Assembly (NCBI GenBank): GCA_016808115.1
Contig: JAEQBH010004408.1
Coordinates: 248,001 to 312,000 of the forward strand
From: Tetrastigma voinierianum
Lineage: Eukaryota > Streptophyta > Magnoliopsida > Vitales > Vitaceae
Direction: 5' to 3'
Length of the DNA: 64,000 bases
Shown here: positions 10,482 through 21,979 of the stretch, in pieces
Layout of the letters: each line of letters starts with the position of its first letter
Position numbering within the stretch: the stretch's first letter is position 1
Position numbers and translations under genes: made by a program
The notes under the pieces: model-generated
Database searches by the model: none
Told to the model about the DNA's origin: nothing
What the model saw: only the letters and a program-made list of their open reading frames with translations

Positions 10482-12624
10482 AAAGTTTTGTCTGTCCCCA
10501 ATCAAAAAAAAGAAAATTTTTGTTTGTCCTCAAACAATTCAGCTTTTATTTTTAAGGACATTTTTCTATTTTTCTCTAAACATCTTTTCTCTTTAATCCA
10601 CACCTTACAGAAAATAATTTAGTTGTAAATTGAAAGTAATAAAAAACATGTTTCCACCCAGAACCAGGAAGACTTCTTTCTAATTGTTCACTTAATAAAT
10701 AAATAATTTCACTTATGGTAACAAATTCAATTATTCAACCCCTGATTTGTGAGTGTGTGATGGTCTTCTCTCTCTTCTTCCTTGGTAGATTAGTTGCACC
10801 TTTCTCCGTATAATGTATCTAAATAACATACTTCATTATTCTTTAAAGTCCCATATTCCTTTATTCTTTCAAGTCCCATATGCTTGTTTGTCATATTAAT
10901 CTCCACTAATGTAAGCATATACCACATTCAGGATCAATTAGGTCTTTTAGGCTTATAGTGTGTGGATTGGGTAATTGGGTAGATAACTGGACAATTTAGG
11001 TTGAATTTTTACCCAAATTCCACTTACAACTCAAATCTATTGCCTTCATTCTACATTCTTGACTTTTTCCATTGATATCAACTTTTCAAACGAATCTAAA
11101 CATCAATTGGTGCATCTTCTCGCATACTCTCTATTGTGGTAGTTCTTTCTTACTCACCTTAGACTATAGATTCTCTCCTCATATTAGAAGCTTTTTTCAC
11201 TTTTCATTCCCCCAATATGTTTATGGAATAGTGCAATGTTTTTCCTTTTTTAAAGCTTTCACCACCCTTAACGGTCCCTAGGTTAGTAACTCCCATACTA
11301 ACTGTCGTTAGGTACTAGGTGTCAACACCCCTAAGAACTGAATTGTTCAAGGGAGTGAAGGCTACAAGACAAAACTCATTCCTCCTGATACTTTATCTTT
11401 TCACAACTTTTCTTCATTCTTTCATCTTTCCTCATCTCAATTGATTGTTTCAACTTCTTTTCCTATCCCCTTCATAATTTGAAATAATATCTCCAACTCC
11501 TTGGCTTTCATCTTCTATCATTGATGTATTTGTCATGCAATCTAGGAAAATAAGGGTTCTTTACTGTAGGATTAGATTTGAGGGAGGGTTTAGGCTTTTC
11601 ATTTGTTGGTTGATGATGAAATTGGATATTGGCTCAAATAAGGAACTAATGTATATATGCATATTATAAGGGTAGGCTTTGAAAGGCTTATACTTCCAAG
11701 GATGGCCTATATCATTTTCTCTCATAAAGGTATTGTTTCAGATTTTGCTCTCGACTAATAATCTAACAAGTTCTAAGACATTGGGAGATTAAACTGTGAT
11801 GGATTCCAGAAGATGTCCCTAATCTTAGCACAACGTCAGATACTTTTGACCATGTGCAATGTTTACTGTGACTATAATAAATTTAAACTATTTACAAAAA
11901 AATGTAATTGAGGTCTTGGCTTGTTCCATCATTTGTTGAAATCTTCCTTATTCTTTAAGTTCAACACATTCATTGATAATTTAACAACTTCTATTTTTTC
12001 ATTCACTTCCTCCTACCCCAATTTCATCTATCAAATTTTGTTTGGTTCTTGGACATGTTTCTATCCTGTTTTATCAATCAAAATCTTATTTAATAAGGTC
12101 ATTCAGTGCAAATAAGTTTATCACAACAACAATTCAATTATCTTTATTCAAATTCTACCAAACAGTTCACAACTATTCAACAAATCAACCCAAGAAAATT
12201 GGTTTCTCCATTATTCAGCAAAGCTATACACTCAAAGTCATCAATTTTTATTTCTTTAAAATCAAGAAATGAAAAAGAAAATAAAGAAAATTGCAAAAGG
12301 AAAATGGACGCAAATGTTTACAACTGATTTTTTCTCATTTGGGTGTTTTCAAGTGTAGGGGATGACATAAAGAGAGAAAAGTATGAGGAACAACAAGGTA
12401 ATCATTTTTCTTCTATCATTCTGTATCGACTGGCTCAGATTCACCAGTTCAAAACTTATAATCTAGTGAAGTAAAGGAGAGAATTCAAGGAGTTGGACTA
12501 ATGGTTTTTTTAGCCTGCTACCTTCTTCTTTGTTGAATACAGACCACTCCATGGAAAGAACCATTTGCTTAATAAGATCACACCCTTGTCTTTGCCCCCA
12601 TGGAATTCATGAAGTCTCTCAAAT
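10482..12624 (-). other. 3' untranslated internal region of element C
   Basis: AT-rich sequence between the coiled-coil ORF remnant and the polypurine tract. I see no convincing coding region: the open frames at 11072-11281 and 11921-12327 (+) have low-complexity composition and no known motif. Athila-like elements commonly carry 1-2 kb of noncoding sequence here. Confidence 0.6.
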
Positions 12625-13105
12625 TCACCTGGGTGAGTACATTTTGATCAAATTATTGCTGATCATGTCTAAGCTTTTCGTCCACAATTTTTCCCTATAG
12701 CTTAGGGTTGTTTCCATTTCCTTGTCACTTTGTTCTATGAGGAGCCTTCTTTCCTTCTGATGTTCTTTATACAAGTAACCAAAGGCATCTGCCTTTTGTA
12801 GCATGTTCTGCTCCATTGCATCCCCTCTCTCCTTTATGATCTTCAGCAGCTCACTATCCCTCTTTAGCTAGTCGAAAATGAAAGCTCTCTCCTTAGCCTT
12901 GATTTCTTCACTCAATTCTTTTTCTCTTTGTTCCAGTTTATTCTTCCATTCTTCATCCCTCTGTTTGAGTGCATCCTCCAAATTCCGATCTCTTCTCAAA
13001 TCCCTGCATCCATGTACTATCCCTCAATTGAGTCGACTTTCAACCTTGTCCTCTCTTGCATTCTGTTCACAGCTTTCAAGATTTTGCATCAATTATTATG
13101 TATTG
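12625..13105 (-). pseudogene. coiled-coil C-terminal part of the extra ORF of element C
   Basis: On the minus strand this reads a long charged heptad-like segment: an MQERTRLKVDSIEG run (about 13050), RDLRRDRNLEDALKQ, EEWKNKLEQREKELSEEIKA, KRDSELLKIIKERG, then MEQNMLQKADAFGYLYKEHQ and YREKLWTKSLDMISNNLIKMY. An in-frame TAG lies near 12870 and another stop near 13022. Similar coiled-coil tails occur in plant retrotransposon ORFs next to PF20167 domains. I infer it is the distal half of the ORF at 19786-20938, split by LTR F. It could instead be a separate small ORF. Function unknown. Confidence 0.55.
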
Positions 13106-13720
13106 TTACTATGATGTCCCGTGGAAGACCATAACTTTACTCAGTTTACGACAAGAATTTCGTTCGAGGTTATGTATATGACTGAAAACTCAAATGAATA
13201 GTAATTTTGAAAAACAAGCCTTTAATAGATTAAAATGAAATTCAGAATAATGTATTGAGTCTAAAGAAACCGGAACGCATTAAAAACGGAATTCATTTAA
13301 GAAGGGGGTTTAGCCAGTCCGCCATTTATGACTCCGAAATGCTCTTTACGAAATAGTTTTAAAAATATTCCTCGTAATTTTAGAATCTTTTCTAAAGTAT
13401 GTCTAAGGGATAGAAATAAAGTTTAATTAGATTATTCCATGGTCAATTTTAAGGATTGGACGATCATGGAATATTTTCTGAGTTTTTATCTCAGAAGGGG
13501 TATTATTTTCAAGGAGGGCATTTAAGTCATTTAATGAGTAAGCCTAATTGAAGTATGCAAAGCAAGAACTACTGTATCGGTGCCATGTAAGTCATGATCC
13601 ATGTGATTAAAAAACGGACCTATGAGAAGCTTGCCATTAACTTTGAAATTTGTCATAAAGTAGTTAACTTAACTTTAGTTAGTCAGATTATGCTACAGCA
13701 CCAAATTTGGGTGCTATATT

Positions 13721-15510
13721 TGTATAAAACCCAGAAAATTCAATTTTCCTCGGAAAAGGTAAATGGTATCGGTCAAACCTAAATTTTTCTAGATTCCTGA
13801 TGATGAAATGTATTTCACCATCGAATCGCCTCGCGAAATCTACTACCACGGCCAAATTCGTCGACCCGAGACAATGTAATTTCACTTTTTAGTCACAGAC
13901 GCACAGAACGGCCAGAGATATGTGATGCGATAAAAGTCACCTACTACGTACTCTTGCATATGTTGCAAGATTAGAGAGATGATGGAAATGGACGCTTTAG
14001 ATTAAGCAAAGTGTCAAAAATCACACGTATGACACAAGGAATTAATGAAAATGTTAATGAGAATGAGACAAAGTTAAATAGTGTTCATCTTCTTATTTTG
14101 AGACAAAAACGGCAGGAGACGCAGCGAGGGCCGAATTTGTGATTTTAGAGAGAGAATGAGCTCCTTCTCTCTAGATTTTCGGCCATTCGGACCGTCGGTT
14201 CTTGATGGAGCAAGAAGCAAAGTCGATCTACGCAGCGAGGGCTACGCGTGGACATCACCTGGGTGGAGTCTCGACAACCCAAGAGGTAGGATCTTTTCCT
14301 ACTTGTGTTATTCTTTCGCTAAGAGCCATGTAAAATGGTCAGTTGCTCAGGCTTGGATTATCGTGTTTTGGGTCTCAAAACATTTGAACAGAGGAGAAAA
14401 ATCCCCATTGTTAGGCTATGAACAATGCCAACTCGAGGCTCTCACCGCTCACGTGAATAAGATGTGATTTTCGTGCAAATTTTTATGATGTCGAAAGTGA
14501 TTCAAAATGAATTTGCTTTCAGGTTTGTTAATTAGCCTATGAAAGCTAACTTTGAAAGTATTATCAGAATTTGAATAAATATGATTATGTGAATTAAATT
14601 ATGTTAGTATATACATGTTTTATATATTAGCATGAGTTGTCAGATTGGCATCATGCATTCCATATGCAATCGGGCACCCTAGAACATAGAGGAGTGCATG
14701 ACATGAAAGAAAACAAAAACGAAACGTTTGTGAAAGGAATTTCATGGAAGATTTCCAAGAATTGCTCTCGAGAGTTGCCCGTATCACTTCGGATGAGGAC
14801 CGCATGACTGAGTTTCTTGAGCGTTATCCAACAATTTGCCTCAGAGGGTAGTCCAATATATTTACCGATCTCAAGAGGTTTTCTCGAGAATGCAAAGCTT
14901 TTGTTTTGAAAACTATGATTTTACCCGCATTCGCTTAGGCATGTGAGGGAGTCCGTGGAGGACTTTGACATAGGATTGGTCATGTAGACATTCGAGTAGG
15001 TTCATGTAATTGCTTGGATGTGATTGTTTGTCATGACATGTACACTTAGGTAGGGAGTAACCCATGTAGGAAATTATCACTACTGGGCTTTGCTCACCCT
15101 GTCAAGGGATCACTATTTCAGGTACAAGGAGTGTACAAGATGACAGCGCTCACTAGAGGCCGCATTTAGAAGAAAGCCAAGCCAGGCTTTGGTAGATTTT
15201 GTGAAGGCTATATTAGAATCAGACATTTAATATATGTTGAATTAGGAGTGATTTATTAACTCTTGAACTATGGTGTAATATAGTCGATGTATTTTCAGGA
15301 GTATCGGCGTAGGGCCTGCGGCCAATTATTTTACTCGTATGTGGACTCTGGTGTGGTCATTAAACTGCTTAGGACATGTTGTATTTGGGTAGAGCTCCTA
15401 TAAAGGGCGACTCGCCCACTTTGCGGAGTGGTGCCTGGTTACCCGAGACATCCATGAATATTCCAGTCGACTCGTCACAACAGCACACCCTGGGCTTTAA
15501 AAATTTCACA
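13721..15510 (+). repeat. LTR D1 (solo LTR)
   Basis: Starts TGTATAAAACCCAGAAAATT and ends TTTAAAAATTTCACA. It aligns along its length with D2 (50899-52592, same strand) and D3 (58692-60644, opposite strand). A diagnostic block at 15077-15250 equals 52227-52400, and GCATTCCATATGC occurs in all three. Flanking 5-mers (ATATT / ATTTC) are not a clean duplication, so it may be old. Open frames such as 14156-14467 are LTR noise. Confidence 0.75.
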
Positions 15511-16549
15511 ATTTCCGCGCTAAGAAAACCATGAGAGTTAGTTAAGCCTAACTATGGTTCAGTTAGTGGGATTTTATGGAAAATAAAGGGTTTTGGTTGC
15601 TTTGGATTATATGGTTGCATATGGACCAATTAGAATTCAAGGATAACCAATGGCATGTTGTTAATTTCTTATGACACTCAGGTAAATTAGGGCATGAAAA
15701 GATTATTAAAGTGCATTTGGCTTGGTTTTTGGGTACATACGGGTGAAACAAATTGAAAGGCAAAAAGGGAAGCAAAAAGGAATCCATTCATGTCCATGCA
15801 AGGGAGACAACTTGGGCAGCCTCTTTCCAAGCCATTTAAGTCATTCTCATGCCATTTCAAGTGTTCATCATGTCCATGAAGTACCCTAGATCAAATCCTA
15901 AGTGAAAAATCAAGCTTTAAGGTGAGATCACTTACTAGTCTATGTGAATTTGAAGGTTAATGGAGGAAATGGTTGTATGATGGTGTAAATGAGTTTCTTG
16001 GCACGTCTTTGTGTAGATTTGAACTAGAGATTTCATTTGAATGCAAGTTGTACCAAGACACCAACTATTAAGGTAAGCAATTAGGGGGCTTTGAGGATTT
16101 ATTTATCTAAACCTTCAATTGAGTTATGTTAAGGCTTTGTGCCATAAAATTGACATGATTCTATGTTGATTTTGCTAAGAAATTGAAAAGAAAGAGTGAG
16201 ATTATAAGGGTTGTAAATTTTGGCCAAGAGAGGGTTTAATTGGGCATGCATTGGTTTGATTTAGTTTCATTGAATCAATGGCATTTGAGGAATTGTTAAA
16301 TGTAGTTATTGAAAGAAAATGGAAGAAGTTGAAGAAATAATGATGAATGTGTGACATGTAGGATTCGGCCACCCTAGGAAAGTATGGAAAAGTTGAGTTT
16401 CAATTGATTTTAATCAATTGGAATGATTAAATGCCTAATGGAAATGTATTAGAAGCAAAAAGTTTAAGAAAAGAATTGGATTAAGGTACAATGTAAATTT
16501 TGCTATGCGATGGCATTGGTTTTTCACTTTAAGCATGTTATCGGTTTCA
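15511..16549 (+). repeat. middle piece of LTR F
   Basis: AT-rich LTR sequence without coding content. It includes a GGTGAGATC donor-like site near 15920, similar in placement to LTR A1. It ends abruptly where the TGATTATG start of LTR E1 begins. Confidence 0.6.
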
Positions 16550-18026
16550 TGATTATGTCAAAAGTGTAATTTTGAACCCCATTTATTATAGGTTTTGAGT
16601 GCTTTTTGTGTAATAACATGCTAATTAACCCGATTTACGTATTACGGTCCCTAATATTCTAATGATCATTTTGTATAATTTGCGCTAGAGATAATCATGC
16701 CAAAAAGTAATAGAGTCGATCCAAGCACGAAAGATTTAAGTCAAACTCAATATCAGGTATCGTGAGACTAGAAGGAAAGAAGAGGAAGAAAATGCAAGAA
16801 AACATGGTAGCTTAAAAATTCTCTGGGATGAAGAAAGAACAATGACCACGGAACAAGAGTCAGTAGGAGAAAAATTTCGCTAAAGCTAGCGAAATGCAAT
16901 CGCTAGCTAAATTCCTTGATGCCTCACATGCTTTTGTAATTACTGCAACCGACTTCAATTTTTGGTGTATTAATTTTGGCTCCATTAACTTAGCCTAGTT
17001 GATAGTTTTTCGTATTTTCATACCTCGAGGAGGCCTATATAAGCCCCTCTGCTTTGTAACATAAGCAACGATTCAAGCATCAGCCTGGGATAATAATTTT
17101 GTAAGTTTTTATTTTTGTAAATAAAGTCTTTTATTTTTAGTTTCGTTTTCTTTCTTCTCTCTCCTCTTTCTCTCCCTTTCTGCTATGCCAAACACCCTCC
17201 AAGGATGACAACTCGAGGATGATTTTACTAAAACCACTCTTCTTGAAGTAAAAGGTCTGGGGTAAGATCTTTAGGTTGCCGGGTGGTTCCCCGTCATGTT
17301 GCAGTGTATTTATGGCCCTTATATTCAAAACTTAGTTGCATAACATGGGATGTTATTGTCTCGCCAATACTTCCATGCGCTTTTTGAGTCCAAAGGCTCT
17401 GAGAGATGCACTGTGGTTCTTTAGATGGTCCTTACTAGCCTCTGAGGTAATATTTACATGTTAGGGTTCTTCAAATTAGGGTTAAATAACATTTACAGTT
17501 ATTGTTTTGGCCAATACTCTCCATGCTTTAGAATACTGTGCTCGGGTGAGAGATGCACTGTTATTTTTTAGATGGTCTTTATGAGCCTCAAAGAATGATA
17601 ATGGAATGTTAGGGTTTTAAACTAAAAAGGTGGGCCATAATCGTGATCCTGTGGTCACTCAAATAGAGTTGTTTTTCAACCCGGGAGCTCTTAGTTAGCC
17701 TAGATCTTAAAAATCGTGGCCTACGCTTCAAGAAGTTCTCTTTCTTATTTTTCTTCATTTTATTTTCGGGGCTGCAAACCATCCACTTAATTTTCGCTTA
17801 TACTATTCGGCCTTCAAACCACTTCCCCTTAACCAAACCCCAAAATCCGTCCAAATTTAATTCACTCGCTTTGATTTCACTCAAATCATTTGTACGAAGA
17901 AAACCCATCCTCAGTTCGAATTTAGATCATTATGTCAAGAAGAGTTTGACTACTAAGTAGTTAGGAGGGAACTACTTCTGACATTAAATTTTGTTGATTC
18001 CGCTCACCCTACCGTGGCACGAATCA
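16550..18026 (+). repeat. LTR E1 (solo LTR of the element E family)
   Basis: Starts TGATTATGTCAAAAGTG and ends GTGGCACGAATCA. It shares start, end and internal blocks with E2 (31378), E3 (35594) and E4 (42038), including the AATTAACCC block and the GAAGAAAACCCATCC block near the end. It contains a TATA box at 17036-17043. Flanks TTTCA / CTTGA are not an exact duplication. Confidence 0.8.
17036..17043 (+). promoter_or_regulatory. TATA box of LTR E1
   Basis: TATATAAG in a CTATATAAGCC context, conserved with LTR E4 (42527-42534) and, with one change, in E3 (CATATAAGC near 36030). An AATAAA-type signal follows near 17120. Confidence 0.65.
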
Positions 18027-18309
18027 CTTGATTTAAGGCTTGTAATGATGTTGTTATGAGCCTTGATTTAATTGGAAGTGAATTGGATAAGTTGAATAAG
18101 AAAATGCTTAAGGGTTGCTTTCCTAATTTAATAGAAAGCAAGCACAGGTAGTTAATGGTTTAACTGAATATTAAGGTATGGAATGTTAATGGATTTTATG
18201 GATAACGTGACTTTGTGATGTAAAGTGCTTAAGGACAAAGGTGGAAAGTTTTTAAAGGAGGAAAAAGGGCTCAAATAACTAAGGTGAGAGAAAATGTAAA
18301 TGTTTATGG

Positions 18310-18310
<1 letters not shown>

Positions 18311-18365
<55 letters not shown>
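18311..18365. repeat. (AT)n microsatellite in LTR F
   Basis: Uninterrupted AT dinucleotide run of about 55 bases. Confidence 0.95.
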
Positions 18366-18369
<4 letters not shown>

Positions 18370-18502
18370 GTTTATAAATAATATACATGTTTTCATATCT
18401 ATGTTATAAATGTTTAAATGAAAAAGGAAATGTGGTTTTCTTAACTTTAATTATGTTGAGAAAATATGGAATGATTATGGTTTCCATTAAATGAAATGTT
18501 TA

Positions 18503-18505
<3 letters not shown>

Positions 18506-18589
<84 letters not shown>
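18506..18589. repeat. second (AT)n microsatellite in LTR F
   Basis: Uninterrupted AT run of about 84 bases, 140 bases from the first. Both lie in the part of LTR F between the E1 insertion and the region matching LTR A1 7330 onward. Confidence 0.95.
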
Positions 18590-18592
<3 letters not shown>

Positions 18593-19785
18593 TATATGAA
18601 AATGTTTATGATTGAATCCATGGTTACCCTATGTTACAAAGATAAAGTTTAAAGGAAAGTCGACCAAAGTGCTTTAAGCGTGCATGGTACATGGGAAAGG
18701 GATAAGATTTTATAGAGGGAAGGGAAGAGTGATGCATATCGCCATGCACGTGAAAAGTACGAAAAGGTTACCAACGCACGATGTGATTTATTCCATAATG
18801 CAATGGTATTTAAAAGAAAGGCACGATTTATCGAAGGTTTCTTTGGGGCCATCAATGATCGTAAGACTGTTTCATCGGAGGTTCTTTCATAGGCCAACAG
18901 TGGTCAATGGTAGGCGGGTTCCATTGGATATGACGGATGCAAAAAGGAAAAGAAAGTAAAGTAAATGTTTATTGAAACGAGATATTTATACAATTGTTTT
19001 ACACATTGTATTTGAACTATATTTGGAAATATTATTTTCCTAAGGAACCTGCACTACTGGAAATATTCAGCTCAATCTCTCTTTCAAATGTTTTATAAAA
19101 TGTTTATGTGCGTAGACTGAACAGCAGCTCAAGCATCCTCAAAGCCCAAAGGACACTTCGCTCACGCGACAACCACTTTTTGAAAATGTATAGACTTTTT
19201 GTAAATAACTACTTGTGCACCTTTATTTTGTAATGTATATATGTTTTAAAGAAATGAACTACGGTAGAGCTCGATCCTCTCGCGTGGTAGAGGCAATGCA
19301 GGAGGTTTGGCAGGTAATCCCGACTCGAGCCTAAACGATTATAAAAATATTGTTTATATTTCTGTGGTGTTCAGAAAATGATATTAAATTTTGATTTGAA
19401 ATTTCTTATGGTGGACTCGATGTCTCGTAGTTGGATGTGGAGTAAACGAACATTATTGGGAGTGTAAAATGTTTTATTGCAGGTGTTGTAAAATTAGGAA
19501 ATGTCCAAAAAATAGAGGAAACTCTGCCCGATTTTCTGCAAAATGTTTAATCATACAAAAAGGGTTTAATATTTAAAAGAAAAAATAAAATAAAATTTCC
19601 CACCATGTTTAATAAAGTTTTAATGGAAAGCATAACTATATAAATGGATTCGCTCCATGAATTCACTTTTAAAAAGGGTTTAAAAGAAATTTTTTCTCAA
19701 ATCCGTAGGAGTGCCGGGAGGGTCCCTTAGGTTAGGAAGAGGAAATCCGGGCTAGGTCCCTTTATCCCGAACTCTTAGATGGGGC

Positions 19786-20412
19786 TCAAACTTCTCTGCC
19801 TCTGTTGATGCTCTTGAGCTGCGCTTTCAAACTGAACTTGGTCAATTTTTCTTTTGCCTTGCCTATGTTCTTTGGCCCCTTAATTATTCCTGTGAATGTT
19901 AGAGGTGAAACCTTAGGACATGTCTCTTCTTCTTCCCAATCTCTTTCCACACCGCTTAAAATGCACAACCTTGTAATTAGTGCTAGATGGGGTACTAGTC
20001 CCTTGTAGTTGCCTCTATAATAACTCAAAATTGAGTTCTCTATTATTTTTCCAACACTGAATTTGTATCCCTTCAAGATGGCATACAAAAGTACTGCCTC
20101 CTTCTCCCTGATTGTACTCAAGTGTTTAGAAGGTAAAATTACCGAGCAAATGAAATAAAACCAGACCTTGGCCTGATCAGTCAACAATCCTCTTGCAATG
20201 GACTCATAGGGATTCTTCCTTGTGGCCTTCCATTTCCCTTTCCCATATGTCAAAAGAGCAACAATCTTCTGGAAATTTGGTTTTTTCACTAGTTTCTTAA
20301 ACTTCGAACCATTCTTTTTCTCGTTAAGATTGAAAGTTAGGTAGATCTTCTCCCTGCTAAATGATATCCATTTACCTCTGACATACATAATCTTTTCCTT
20401 CATTCCTACCAT
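19786..20412 (-). CDS. PF20167-type 'putative plant transposon protein' ORF of element C (208 codons open)
   Basis: The longest clean retrotransposon ORF in the window. The protein matches the plant retrotransposon family PF20167 as I remember it: a VRGKWISFSRE block (residues about 11-21), a KKPNFQKIVALLTYGKGKW block, RKNPYESIARGLLTDQAKVWFYF, SKHLSTIREKEAVLLYAILKG, then a GKIIENSIL stretch and a C-terminal GIIKGPKN. In Athila-like elements this ORF lies after pol, the so-called envelope position. No signal peptide or membrane segment is evident, so an envelope role is not supported. The ATG at 20412 is probably internal, because related sequence continues upstream. The stop at 19786 is next to the LTR F boundary, so the C-terminus is probably truncated. 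Function unknown. Confidence 0.7.
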   Translation of the reverse strand: MVGMKEKIMYVRGKWISFSREKIYLTFNLNEKKNGSKFKKLVKKPNFQKIVALLTYGKGKWKATRKNPYESIARGLLTDQAKVWFYFICSVILPSKHLSTIREKEAVLLYAILKGYKFSVGKIIENSILSYYRGNYKGLVPHLALITRLCILSGVERDWEEEETCPKVSPLTFTGIIKGPKNIGKAKEKLTKFSLKAQLKSINRGREV

Positions 20413-20938
20413 AAATTAAATAGAATTCTTCACCAGACTTACAAATCTAGGAAGCAGGCTCACGTAAGAGATGCCATCCTCTCTTCTTCAACTATTTCTC
20501 GAAGGGTGAGATTAACCCGTCGAAACCTCTTTCGCGAAGTCCTATATAATCCTTCCTCTTCAAGCAAAATAAGCAAGCTCTAAAACAAAATCGCATGCTC
20601 TTTCCTCCCTTTGCTCGCTCTCGCTTTTAGCCTCTTTCTTTCTGCTTCTTCGCTGGTTGTTCGGCTTTTGTTCTGTTTTAGCATCTTCTTCCTCTGGATC
20701 GCTCCCGATCAGTTCTTGAACTCCGCTTCTTCCTCTCACTCTCTACATACTCTTCCATCATTTTGTTTAGGTTAGGAACAAGGTGCAACGACTCAGACAT
20801 GGTCGGAATATGGTTTTCGAAGGGAGATGAGAGAGATTTAGTGAAGGAAGATGAGTGGGTTGATGGTTTATGAGAAGCGCTTCTGACCTCAAGATTATCT
20901 ATTACGTACAAATGTTTTGTTCGCTTAAATACAAGCAA
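20413..20938 (-). pseudogene. N-terminal part of the PF20167 ORF, broken
   Basis: A minus-strand frame at 20938-20678 encodes a Ser-rich stretch, then MSESLHLVPNLNKMMEEYVE and a basic tail (KKRSSRTDRERSRGRR). Stops separate it from the open 208-codon part, but the intervening frames look like continuous charged linker. Candidate true start: the ATG of MSESL near 20800. Function unknown. Confidence 0.45.
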
Positions 20939-20984
20939 ACATTTAGCTCAGGTTATTTTCAATCCATAGTCTACATGAAAGAAA

Positions 20985-21370
20985 TAATGTTGCAACATAA
21001 TTGTAAAATTTCGGGTAAGCGTAAATTATCGTCATGACATAAAATTAATGTCGAACATAATTTTCTCGCAATCTTACTACAAAGGTTGTGCTAATCTTTG
21101 TCGCATCAAGAAGAATGTCGCAACATAGAAATATGTTGTTCAAGTGAACTTATGTCGCGACAAAGAGAAAGAATGTCGCGACAAAGAGAGATATTGTTGT
21201 GACCTAATTCATTCATCTCAATTCAAATAATGTTGCGACATAAAGAAATATGTCGCGACATACTTTCCTGCGACTTCAAAAAGGATAATCAACTCTTTGT
21301 CACGACAAAGAGAACCAATGTCGTAGTAGAGTAGAAATAATGTGGCGACAAAAGATTGTCTGTCACGATA
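20985..21370 (-). repeat. TGTCGCGACA array in the pol-ORF spacer of element C
   Basis: About ten copies of the same palindrome as in the LTR (intact at about 21155, 21174 and 21250, with decayed versions around). It lies between the end of pol (21980) and the PF20167 ORF start (about 20938 or 20800). The flanks do not align with the LTR arrays, so this looks like a separate array rather than an LTR fragment. Confidence 0.8.
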
Positions 21371-21979
21371 ATCTTATGGCTTTCCTCAAAATTGCACAAT
21401 TAACATTTTTCAACCAACACACACATAACAATATGCAATTTATTCCTCCCACACAAATCATACTTGTGAAAACACATCTAACATCAACGAACCTCAATTC
21501 AAGTATGAACAACACATCTCATTTCTTCACTCAGTATAATTCAACATGATTATCATCAAGGTAGTCAAGGAATGAGCACAACAAAGCTATTTCAAATTTC
21601 TTGCTCTAAAAAAAAAATTTACATTCCCCCAAATTTCAACTATGCATTCTCATTAAGGACAGTTAGGGAAAAAGAAAAACTCCCCCTTGTAGCACTTTCT
21701 GCTTGATGAGTCTGAGAAGGAATGATTCCAAACAAAATCCATCTCTAATACAACTTAATTGTCCTGAAAAATTAACAAGATCATTAAATAACATTTCAAA
21801 CAAAATTAAAACTAAACTTCAAACACACAAAATTTAAAAAAAAATCAAGTTAACTATAAGAATTCAAAGTTGCTTGGGTTGTCTCCCAAGAAGCTGCTCA
21901 ATTTAATGTCTTTAGCTAGGCATTTGCTGTAAAATGTTTTCCTTTAAGCAAAGTTCTTCTATCTCTTCAAAATCTAGAA
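21371..21979 (-). other. noncoding spacer after pol of element C
   Basis: On the minus strand, a FLGDNPSNFEF trace near 21850-21890 corresponds to the pol tail found in Athila-like elements (compare YLGGNPSAF at 57330). A polypurine-tract-like AAATTTGGGGGAATG follows at about 21625-21640. No ORF of note; the plus-strand frame 21340-21549 is low-complexity. Confidence 0.6.

Larger units (their letters stand above)
13112..19780 (+). mobile_element. LTR F (Tekay-like solo LTR) split by LTRs D1 and E1
   Basis: Begins TGATGTCCCG at 13112 and is seen in three pieces: 13112-13720, 15511-16549 and 18027 to about 19780, totalling about 3.4 kb. The first piece matches LTR A1 (13420-13490 with 5150-5215). 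The last piece matches A1 7330-8380, including the GAACTACG...GATCCTCTCGCG block. No internal region is visible, so it is either a solo LTR or a large deletion. It sits between the PF20167 ORF and the coiled-coil segment of element C. I could not confirm a target duplication; the right edge is uncertain by tens of bases. Confidence 0.7.

Noticed and set aside
14156..14467. Possible small gene with aromatic-rich protein
   Set aside because: Within LTR D1; the equivalent region of D2 does not keep the frame.
18684..18959. 91-codon basic open frame
   Set aside because: Falls in LTR F, at a position equivalent to noncoding LTR A1 7340-7620; the basic composition comes from GA-rich sequence.
20985..21640. 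Interpretation of this stretch as the 3' LTR of the pol at 21980-25400
   Set aside because: There is no TGATGAGTCC LTR start after the polypurine-like AAATTTGGGGGAATG, its flanks do not align with LTR C, and the PF20167 ORF follows as in element J; a pol-ORF spacer fits better.
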